A stretch of DNA of 64,000 nt from RUG14300 sp964561145. Lineage in GTDB: Bacteria > Bacillota > Clostridia > Christensenellales > CAG-1252. The DNA lies in the NCBI GenBank assembly GCA_964561145.1, contig CAZLNZ010000005.1, forward strand, positions 1 to 64,000, read 5' to 3'. The translations under genes and the position numbers were made by a program. Each line of letters opens with the position of its first letter. Position 1 is the first letter of the stretch. The notes beneath the pieces are model-generated. The model worked only from the letters and a program-made list of their open reading frames with translations. It was not told where the DNA came from and did not search any database. This document shows positions 40,501-52,500 of the stretch, piece by piece.

Positions 40501-43500
40501 TGCCGGATGGAGTCTTGATAATACTCTCGGATATAGCTTCTCTCCGTCCGAGTCGGGTACTGTAGACGGAACCAGGTTATATCTTCCCTTTAAGGATGTA
40601 GGAGAATATCAGATACTAATCGGTTCATTTAAAACCGCACATGTTACAGTTCATGAGGCAACACAGAAATCCTTCTTATGGTGGAAATGGTATAATGAGA
40701 ACGATTATGATTATTACGTAGATTTAGGTACAATTTATACTTTACAATTCGTATCGGGTTCACCAACAAACGTAGTAAACGTAACACCTGAGGAGATTAA
40801 GGTCGAGAGAGGATTTATCGCAGGTGAGGACGTCATATATGAGAATAACGAGCCTGTTATACCCTACGATGCAACAACGCATACATTCCTCTTTAAGTTG
40901 GACGGAAACAATATAAGTAGCGATTCTGGAACAATTAAGACCTCCTTAGGAGAAACCTTACGTTACACAAGAACGGGTACTTATGAGGCGATAAATGCTA
41001 ATGCCAATTCTTCAAGGAAACCTATTTCTGCACCTTATACGGTAGAAGTGTCACTTCGTGATAATGGTGAATACAAGGCGTCCAACTATTCAATTACGTA
41101 TGTATCTCAAAACTGGTATATTTCGCAGAGCAGTTTGCAGATATCGGTTCAGGGAATCAATTCCACAGTGGATAATTCCTATAACGTATACGATGGTTTA
41201 GACCATGGTTTCAGTGTCAACATATTGGGTTGGATATATGAGGCGGATGGTTCTCAGCTTGTAATCAAACATAACGGAAAAGATGTAACCAACTCCTTCC
41301 AATTTGCTATCAACGGACATGGTGACAGTGATATTAAGAATCAAACAAAGTCTTATACTCATACTAATATCGGTAATTATTCGTTAAGCGTAGTATTCTC
41401 TAACAGTTCCGCAAACTATGAATTCTCACTTGTCGACGATAATCAAGAATCCGACGGAGTAAAGAATTGGTCAATCACTCCTCGTAAGATATCACTAGAT
41501 TGGGAAACAGAAAATGCAGACGGAATAGAAGGTAGCAACCAATTAACGTACACAAGCGGAAGTATTAATAATGTTGTCTATGATAGTTTGTATCGTAGAC
41601 TAAGTGCAAACATTATTAATCTTGCTCCTTCCGATACACCGATTCTAGTCGGTCAAGCCAATGCTGAAACTAAAGGCTCTACCAAGACAATAACTGCAAA
41701 GTACTCCTTGTCGGACACCGTTTTATTAGTTACAGCGACCTATACCTCTTATGTGGATAACTTCTTTGATGGCTTTGAGTTTGCGGATGATTTGTATAGA
41801 ATTACCGGTCTAAACGCGGGACTTTATTCTATTTCCTTTGAGATTTCCACCGGTTCTAACTATTCTATGGAGAGAGAAAAGGTTAGCTTTACAATCGAAA
41901 GATTAACGCAAACTGTTACTTGGAGATATGATAACGAAGTCGTATCGGGAGCAACCTTGACAAAAGACTATGATGCACTGACTCACTTGTTGACCGCTGA
42001 GATGAAATCCAACTCTCAAGCAACCGTTTCAATAGGTGGCTATGCTGTAGATAACTCTAATGCTGTTATTACGGAAAAGGGTGTAGAGGTAGTTAATGCT
42101 GGCAGCTATAAAATAAATGTCTCAGGCGGAATAGTTGCTGTCGGATCTCAAAACGAGATTGCAAACAACTATGCTTTATCGGGCAATGTCGAGTTTACCA
42201 TTAATATCAATGCATTGCCTATAACGATAACCTCTAGTATAGTGGATGCGTATGCAAGCAATAACTTGGCAAACACTGATGATATACTTGAGTATGACGG
42301 CAATGTTCATGGTATTACTTATACCATCAAGGGAATTCTTCCTTCCGACAATGCGATTATTTCCTACCTGTTTGAAGGTGGTATTGCATCGGACGATGAC
42401 AGTAACGGAAGAGTTCTTACCTTTACGGGTAAAAATGTTCTCACAAGCGGTGGCGGGTGGTATACCGTCAAATTGGTAATTAGTGAAAGCTCCAACTATA
42501 CCTTGAACGGAAATACCCTTGAGGCAACAACTTATGAGTTTAGATGGGGATTGACTCCTAGAAAGATAATAACTGTTTGGAATACATATAACGAAGAGGG
42601 TTCGGCTTTGTCCTTCAAGACAGGAAATGATGACGGTAGCCTCAAGTATGACGGATATTATCACGGATATACTGTTAATTATTCCGGTGTAGTTGCCGGT
42701 GAAGAAATAACCTTCAATAGAGTTATGTCTAACAGTATTTCTCTGAACGGTGGAAATACCGTAGCCGCAATCAATCAAGGCTCATATACATTGAAGGTAT
42801 CAATTTCGGAAGCAGACACCAACTATGTAATTGACGGAGTCAGCGAAAGAAGCTTTACAATAGAAAAGCGAAGCTTGATAATTGACATTAGCGAGTATCA
42901 TTCAGGCGGAACGGAGAACTTTAACGAGGTGTCCAAGGAGATTATCTATAACGGTTACAGCCATGGTTACAACATTTCTTTAGGTGGTGACTATATTATA
43001 GAGAAGGATTCCAACTTGATAACGTTGTTATTCAACGGCGAAAGGGTAGAACCCTTAAAGGGTAATAATGTTCTGTCTGCTAAAGATGTTTTGAGAAATG
43101 GCGAAAGCGTAAGAAATTACGCCTACAAGCTCGATTTCTCTAATCCTTATGACAACTACCTATTGCTTAACTCCGATAATACCGCATATAGCGGAGAAAC
43201 GGAGGGCGAGTGGACAATAGTTCCAAAGAAACTTGACATTAAGTGGCTATTGGATGGAGAGGAAAAGGATTCTGTAACCTATGACGGAAAGCCTCATACC
43301 GTAACCGGTTCAGTAGAAGGCGTATGTGAAAGAGAGCGCTTATCTATAAGCTACAGCGGCTTGATGCAAAGCGGTGCTAATGCAACTCCTTCGAAGGAGG
43401 TTCTTGGAGAAATCGGAGTATATATTTCTAATGCCATTATCGATTCTGACAGCGGAAACGTAAATAACTACTCTGCAGAAAACGCTTCCTTTGAATGGTA

Positions 43501-46500
43501 CATTTTACAGCGTGCAATTAGCGGAGTGGAATGGAAACTTGATGGTGTTGTAATAGGCGAGGAGGAGAATGTATCCAAGCTTTATGACGGAGTTGTTCAT
43601 ACATTAGAACTTTCGTTAATGGGCTTAATTAACGGCGATGATGTACAAACAGCAAAGGACAGCACGATAGTATCATCTTGGAGCAATCGAAACGTCGGAG
43701 AATATGTAGCTTCCGTTAACGAGATCGTCGGAAAGGATGCAACCAACTACTATATTGAAACCATAGTACACAACAAAGCTTGGAGCATAACCCCAAGACC
43801 TCTTAATGTGGTTTGGACTATCGATTATGGCTATACACAGGAGTCAGAACTTGTTTACGATGCTAAGAGTCACCAAATCAAGGGAGTTTTGGAGGGACTT
43901 GTCGATTCAAGAGCTGAAATTAATATCGGGGCACTTACGATACTTGCTAAATGCGAAACCTTAGGTATAGTATTGATGGAGAATAACACAATCGACTGTA
44001 AGAATGCAGGAGAGTATGCTTATACCATTGAGACCATAACCGTCTATGATGAAAACGGAATAGACGTAACTGAAAACTATCAACCTGTCGAGGAAAGCAA
44101 CAGAAGCGTAAAACTTACAATTTTGAAGAAAACCATTACTGTTAGCTACACTTGGACAAGCTGGGCAAAGGATGAAAACGGAGATTGGTATATGACGGTA
44201 ATTGATGTGAACGGATCCATCGATACGGTATCTTATGATAGAAATCGTCCTAGACAGCTTACAATCACCTTGTCAGGAACATACGACGAAGATGATGTTA
44301 AGCTTCCCGATAGCATTTTAAATAGTGGCTTCTCTCAAAGCAATCCTCATACTGCCGATGGAAATCTTTGGGGCAATGCCTCCAATATTAAAGGCTCTGT
44401 AAAGATGAATTACGAGTCTAATGTTGACGACTACATGGGTGATGTTTATTACATCGGTAACGGAAGCAGTGCGACCTTTAACGGTACAGCCTCCGGTATT
44501 TATTCCTTTGCTATATCAGACTTCTCTTCCGATAACTATACCCTGGAAAATAACAGAGTAAGCTTTACTATTTCCAGACAGGGAGATGCACTTGGCGATT
44601 CTCTGGAGATGAAGTGGTATTACACTAACGAAAATATCTATATCGGAGAACCTCAAGAATATACCTCTTCTTTGACCTATAACGGATTCTACTACACCGT
44701 TTATGCTAAACTCGTAAGCGGTAGCGGAGATATCGACGACATAGGATTTGAGTATTCTACATTCCAATATACTACAGATTACGAAAGCGGTGCTCTTGCT
44801 ACGAATACTATGAAGAATGCCAATAAGTACAGAGAAGAGATCAATAACTATGACTTCTATACCACAAGCATTATAGCAATTACCTATGGCGGTGAAGTAG
44901 GAAGTGGCGATATAACAGAGCAACGTAACAGCTTTGTTAACAACTATGATTTATCGGAGTCTGAAAGTTTCTTCTATCTTGAATGGCAGATTAAGCCCAA
45001 GACCATAGATAGTAATTATCTATATTGGGAGCTTGACGGAAACGAAGAAGTCGAATATGTGGAATATTCTAGCAGATACGGTTCAATTAAGTATCTATCG
45101 GTAACAGACGGAAATAAGTTGCTCTTCTATAGCGAGGACGGAAAGAACTTTGAAATAGCAGATAGCTATTATATCCAATATGCCGATGAATATAGCGACA
45201 ATCTATATGTAAGAAATGGTAATACCTATGTTCTGTATGATGAAGAGTTACATGGTGTAAGACGTGCAGAAACCGCAACAACAAGCGGTTATCGTCTATA
45301 CTATAGAACAGGTTCTTCCGGTAACTACGCATATTCAAAAGCAACGGAAGTCGAGGTCGCTAGAGCTGCAAGTATTGCTTTAACTACCACGGCGACAAAA
45401 GCTCGTCAAAGCGGTGATGATAACGAAAGCGAGTCCACTCTATATATTATTAGGGACAACTATTACAGAGTAACATATGATGCACGTGAGCATAGCATGA
45501 AGCTTGTTTACGAAGGATTTGCTATAAACGATGATGTTCAATTTACCTACAATGGAGATAACGCACAAACCAATGCATTCGACAATTATTATGTTTCAAT
45601 TCTTGGCTTAAGTGGCAGTGACAGCTCTAACTACATTTTGGAGAATGGAGAAAACATTTCTCAAAACTGGAGTATTTCAAAACGCACCCTAACTCTGGTT
45701 ACCGACTACAATTCCTCCTTCTATGAGTATAACGGAACAACCGATAGAGCTGTAACTGTACTTGTAAACGGATTGAGAAAAAATGATTCCATAAGACTTG
45801 ATATGAGCATTACTTTGGGAATTTCAGCTAATCTCGATTCCGTATTGCTTGAGGCAACGAGCAAGGGCGGAGAGGGACAAGCTCAATATGTAGTGCTATC
45901 AGGAGATAATAATTACTTTGATATCAAGGTATTGCATGCCGATATGTACTCGATAATCCTACAAACCGCACAAGCTCTAACGGGCGACCTAGCAACGAAC
46001 TATGAGTGGGAGGACGGTATCATAACAGGTATCAACTTCGTTATCGAAAGAAAGGAAATTGATGTTGTTTGGTATGAGTATAATGCCGGACAACGCTTAG
46101 AAACTCAAACTAATTACTCGGTAACCTATGATGGAAAGGAGCATGGCTACGAGGTTGTAAGTGACGGCATTTGCGAGGTTGACTTGAAAAATAATATTCT
46201 TCTCGATATAACCTGTACAAATGCAATCGTTAGATCGGGTATGGTTTATGCGAAAGATGTTAACTTCTCCGATGGAGTTAAGTCTTATGACGTAAGCGTA
46301 TCCATCGATAGCACCGATTACACATTGAAATCCAATCGTAACAGCTTTACAATTTCTCCTGTAAGGATATCCTCACTTCATTGGAGTTTAACCGATGAGG
46401 ACGGTGTATCCGGAGAATATATCGATAATCTATATAAGACAACCTATAACGGAAAGCTTTGGAGCTTGGTTGCAACACCCGATGCAAGTCAATTTATAGA

Positions 46501-49500
46501 CGGCGATACCTTTAATGTGGTATACAGAAATGAAGGAGCTTATAAGGCAAGTGCTATAGACGTACTTGTGGATGCCGGTGTTGAAACAAAGTATACTGCC
46601 ACAGTTATAGGTCTCGGTAACAATAACTACGAATTGGCACCCGAGCTTGTTTCCAATGGTTTGGATTCTCAAAACTGGATTATTTACAAGGCGAGAATTG
46701 ACGTTCAATGGAGTCAAGAGTGGATTTTGCAATATACCGGTAATACGGTAGATGCCAAGGGTTATGTAACCGTGCTCGGTCGTGATGTCGATAACAACGG
46801 ATTCAATTCAGAATTGTATCTCATCGACGGAAGTCGTTTCACCTATACCCCCTTTGTTGCCGGCGTGACTTCTTCTACGGTTAGAAATGCAGGTACCTAT
46901 CTATTCGAGATCGTATTAGAAAATATTGCTGAAGATCTGGATATCAATAAAGAGATAGCTACATCGTTGATTAACAACTATAGTATCTATAGCGACAATG
47001 AGTTGGTAAGAGTTTCTTTGACAAAGACGATGACAATCAATCCTTCCCCTGCAAGCGTAAACTGGAAGCTTATTGACGAAAACGGTAACGATACATCTGC
47101 TGTTTATGATGGTACCATAAAGTATGCTCTTCCCGAGTTGAGCTTGCTTGGAAATGATAATGAAGTAGTACAACATGCAATAAATAAGTCTCAGATAGGT
47201 AGTTCTGTAGTTACAAATGCCGGAAGATATACCGACAACGTTCTTGATCTTTCAGATGACGGATTTAATAGCATAAGAAACAACTATGAGCTTTCCAACC
47301 TTACAGCAGACATTACTATAAGTCAGGCGAGCCTAGATGATTACTTAACCTTCGAGATAAGCGAAGAAATCGCATCGTTGTACGGTCTTATTTATAGTGA
47401 ATCGCAAGGCGGATACGTTGCGACCTATAATTATGGAACAATATATCATTTCTTCGTAGAAAGGAAACTCGATAACGGCAACGTTGTTTTGTGGGCAGAT
47501 AAGAAGCTTGACGGACTTGCTAACGCGTCTTATGCTTATCAAAACATTCCTTATATCTATAGCAGTGCTAATCCGGCTGACGGGGATATAGTGATTAATT
47601 ACCATGGTGGACATGCAAGCTTTAAGCTTGGCAATGTAACTGTTGAGGATAACGGAGTGGTTCGGGCTTCCTCCGAAAAGTATACAATAACCGCGACCGT
47701 AGGCGAAACTGCCAACTATTATGGTTGGTCTAAAGAAATAAGCTTCTATATCGAAAAGGGTAGTGTCACCTTGTACATGAATAACGGAGAACCTGTCGAT
47801 TACAACGGAAACGACAGAACTACCTTTATTACAGGAGAAAAGGAGAGCACGGATAAATATACAAACTTGCCCGACGGAACCTCTTTCAGTGCTAGCTATA
47901 CTGCCAATTGGACACCTTATGGAAGGGTTTTAGGAGACTTTGAAAGCGTTATAATCGGAAATGACGTGTTACAATTAAGAAATGCGGGTACATATAACAT
48001 AGTTGCATCAATTGATTCCTCCGTTTATCCTAATTACAACATTGTTATTATTCATGAAAACGGAGACAGTGCATCATTTGAAATACTTCCCAATGTAAGT
48101 GTGGTCGCTTGGTCTAATCTTAATGAGCTGGTATATAACGGATATAACCAAGCACAAAGCGTAACGGCATATCTGGGAACAGTCGGTAGCGATCCTCAAA
48201 ACGTATATCTCCCGATTGTAATCAATAATACAAATCCTGAGTATGTAGCAAACGGCGGTCGCAACGACTATAGAGGTATTTACACAACCAAGGAACAGCT
48301 TGGAATGCTATATTTAGGAGAGATGCACTTAGCAGGAACCTATCAAGTTACTGCAGTATTTGAAATTGCTGATTATGGTAGTGTGTACAGTGCAGGGGCT
48401 AATCTCTATGGCGATAACGAGTATCTAAAATATTTAAGCAACAACTATGTGCTTGAAAATGCCGAGAAGAGTTATGAAATCGCCAAGGCGGAATTGAATG
48501 TACGTTGGTACTACGATACTCTGATGGAAACTTCAAACGGCTTACGCTCCTCTTGGTTCGAAAAGTATGCTAATCTTCGTTCCGATTATTTGGATTACAT
48601 TGAAAACGGCTTAATCTTCAATAGTAGCTCGATGCCGTTATACGGGGTAGAGTATTCTAACTCGTATCCTTTCGTATATGATGGCTTTAATCATGGTGTA
48701 TTTGCCGTGGTTTACGGGCTTATAGGAGATTCCTTCTATGATTATCCTTTGTCGAGCGTGGAGGTTACTCGTGACGCCTATGGCGGCTATGTCGGAAACG
48801 GAAAATACGGTGTAATTTATTCAACTTCGACCTATGAAAACGCCTCGGGTACTTATGACATATCGATTTCAGGCTTTGAAGGATATTGTCATTCCTTTGA
48901 GGATTACGTAACAACTAACGCACGCTTTGACTATAACTATAAGCTAAGCGAGAATTCCGTCGGTAATTCAACGCTACGCTGGAGAATAGACAGACGTGTA
49001 TTAGATCAAATAGCCTCCTTTGAGGAAAATAATGTACAAACCTCTTCATTGAAGAAGTACTATAACGGCTCTGTTAAGTTTGACTTTAGCACAAAGAACG
49101 GACAGGCGTTGACAACAGAGTTCTATCTTGGATCCTTCTCGGGTGATGGTTCCTTCTTGGTTATGACATCACTTGAAGCAAGTGGATTGACTATCTCCGA
49201 ATTTACAACAGACCTCGGATATAGGCTATATGTCAGCAAGGGAGCCGGTTATGCTTTGGCAACTGCTGCAGACCTTATCACGGGTCAACTTTATACTTTG
49301 GTAGATGAAATCTATGAGAGCTACAATGAAAATGAACATGGTGCTTTACCGAAATATGGTTATGCCGGCGGAATGCTGATCTTCCATAAGAATGCCTCCT
49401 ACTTCGATGTAGCAAGTCTTGAAGAGATTGCAAACGGAAATGACCTATACGTATCTATTTCAACAACTAACGATTTCACCACTTCAAACGTTGCAAGGGT

Positions 49501-52500
49501 TGATATCGAAAATGTTAACGAGCTTCTTGTTATCAATACTATAATTAAGATGAATCTTAATGCGGAATACGATAATGAATCGGATACCATTGTAATCAAC
49601 CTTGTAAATGCGATTGCCGGAGATTTATTCGGTCAAGGTGGTGTGGGCGATCTCTTAGGTAAGTATGCAAATCTTGTCAATACAGGTTCGATACAAGCTG
49701 AGCACGCTGATACGAGAAGCAATAATTCTGCGATTATGGAGCTCGGAGCTTTCAATGTTGCGGGATATACCTTTAGTCAAGAGTATAGCGGCACTAACGA
49801 AACCGAAAACGTTGTTGTCAATCTTGACATAACTATAATGCCTATCCCTGTTGAGATTCGTTTGAACGGAAACAAGGTATACGATGGAAAGGGATACAGC
49901 GGAAACATCGAAAACGATGCGTTGATAGGAAATAGCGATGAGCTTGCAAACAAACTCGGATTAGAGATTAATGTAAGAGATATTCGTTCTCGTAACGGAA
50001 TTGTTGACGGCGGTTCTATCGATTTGATCAACGTGTTGAGTATATGGCACACAGAGAAGGAAAGAGATGACTCTAGATACTACTATGTGACGACCAGAGA
50101 AGTTAATTCTGTAACAGAGTATGGTGCAATTCTTTTTGCGGAGCTTGACGAATTCATCTCATTAGGCTATGCAATAACAGAGTATGTCAATTCCGCTGAT
50201 ATTGCCTCTTATTTTGGACGATATGTAAGAAGTGCTACTGAATACAATAGCGAAAAGCACGGACAAATATCAAACGGAAATGTCACAACAGGTAACTATG
50301 TTATTTATGCTAAACGAGGATCGAAGTATTACGAGGCAACTCTAGAGGAAATTTCCGGCGGTGTCGATTTGTACGTATTTGAAAATGCGGTATCCTATAT
50401 TTCCTATGATCCCGAAAACGGCGGGGTATATGGTGCCGTAGACGTAGAGAATGGTAACACAACCTCCGAAGGCTATAGTGTTTATTACTTCAACGGAACG
50501 GATTACACCTTGGCAACAGGCGAACAGCTTAGCTTGGGAGCAAACCTATTTGTTGCTTGCTATGAGGTGATAGACAGTGAGTTGTTTGATGAACTCCTCA
50601 ACTGCTTTGTTATCGATTCCTTGAGAACCACAGGTTCGAATGCAGGTAAATATACTCCCGAATATGTGGAGTATGATTCAACCACGCATGGAAGAATACT
50701 AGCTAGCGGAAAGACGATCTCAGGCATTCAACTCTTCTATAGAATAGGCGAAACCTATTATGTTGCCGATTCCGAGCATGCGAAGTCAGGTACTAACTTG
50801 TATGTATTCGATTTAACAGGCTATGTTCCTTATGACGAGAGCTTACATGGTGATCTTGAGTATATTCGTCAAACTGTCACAGACTTGGATGTGGTATACA
50901 CTCTTTATTATAGCAAGGATGGAAATAATTTCTCCGTTGCAAGTAATGAACAGGTAAGAGATGGCGTGGATCTCTACGTATTGGAGAACGGTTTAGTAGT
51001 TAGCATTTTGACCTCGTCAGATTACTGTGGCGGCTCTTATGCAAACTATTCGATAACATTATCTCTCGATTCGAGCTATGAGATATATAAACGCAATCTC
51101 TATGTTGTGTATGATAAGCTTGTGCAATCCTATAACGGAGAATTAGTTGAAGTTACCGTAGATAAGTACTACGATATCTACAACGGAGGTTCTCGTTTGA
51201 GCGATAACGCTTTGAGCGATCTATTGATTAACGATAACCTGTTGAACATCAATAAGGAAGCAATAAAGGATGGAATTAAAGCTGTTCTTCCTACAAAGAT
51301 CGATAGAGCCTTCTCTGCAATTAAGCTAGAGGCCTCATTCCTTAACGATAATAATAATCTCAATTATACCTTCAATGAACCTGTATTGATGCTTGTTTAC
51401 TCAAAGGTACTGAATGTCGTAACGGATCACGAGTATGATATTAGAATCGCACTTTCAGAGGTTGAGGATTTGAACCATGCGATTTCCGATGTTGCAGGTA
51501 TTAACAACACTTTGAATACCTATAGTATTACAGCAAGCTTGGCATTATGGCAAACTAATGATATAATAGCTATTGATAGACAAGGTAACGGAGCGATCTT
51601 TGAGTCCGGAGAATTTAAAGGCAACTTCTACGGAAACGGTTATCAAATTAACGGCTTGACCATCATCGGAAACGGCTTCTTCGATAAGGTATTACCGGGC
51701 TCCAATATAAGCGAGCTTAATCTCGTAAATACATTGGTATTATCGGAGGATAAGGAGGCTTCTGTCGGTGGAATTGCAGGTATTATGCTTGATTCTTCGA
51801 TAAGCGGCTCAACATTTACCGGAACCATTATTGCAGATGAGAGTGCAACCGTCGGTGGAATTGTAGGTGCGGTGTATGGCGGAAGCGTAAGCGGCTGTTA
51901 TGCTATCGGAAAGATAAAGGCAACAGGCGAAAATGTCGGAGCTTTGATAGGTAAGACAATCGAGGAAGTTTCAGAAAAGGTTGATTTCGATGTTACAACC
52001 GAGGACTTGACCGAGATTACCACAAAAGCAACCACTACGATAACAACGACCTTTATTATCGGTGATAGCGAGTATACTGTAGTAGAGTTCCTGATCGGAA
52101 CAGTAGATCATACAGAGTACAGCGAAGATGGTGATAGAATTACGACGATAGAGTATATCGAAAATCTTGACGGTAGCTACACCGTAAAAACCGTTGTAAG
52201 GACAATAAACGACGTTAAGACTCAAATTAAGATTGTTCGTGGAGACACGATTATTGAGGTCGGAATCTTAGAGGTTAAGGACAGCGTAGACGTTACAGAT
52301 AACGCAACCTTCATAATGACCAACAACTCCAATCATGGCTTAGAGCTATTTGCAATAGCTTCAACAGAGGGCTTGGGTCAATCGTCCGGTAATATTAACT
52401 GGACAGAAGATATTTCAGAAGATACGACACAAGGAATGTCCTATGCGACCTATTCGGAAATGTACTCGAAGAGAATGACTCAAACCTTGTATGTCAGAAC

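Larger units (their letters stand above)
17430..51415 (+). repeat. Array of about 90 YDG/MBG-type beta-sandwich repeats
   Basis: Each unit of about 100-125 residues runs: a junction strand such as ITKRPLSITW, a YDGxxHG or VYNGxxY motif, VxGIxxGDxxxF, then AGxYxxxxxxxxNYxL and the next junction. This matches the YDG (PF18657) and MBG (PF18676) families of bacterial surface proteins. Long units (YDGxxHG, with extra residues before it) and short units (WSGxxGGVYNG) are mixed. The array is about 11,300 residues, two thirds of the protein, and should form a very long rod. The count is by eye. Confidence 0.8.

Noticed and set aside
42176..42778. 200-residue open frame on the minus strand
   Set aside because: It is antisense to the YDG/MBG array, whose codon use leaves the opposite strand open; no ribosome-binding site or recognisable domain.
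12502..51415. CRISPR or exact tandem DNA repeats in the repetitive coding region
   Set aside because: Repeats are at protein level, with unit lengths of about 100-370 nt and diverged DNA; no short identical direct repeats with spacers were seen.
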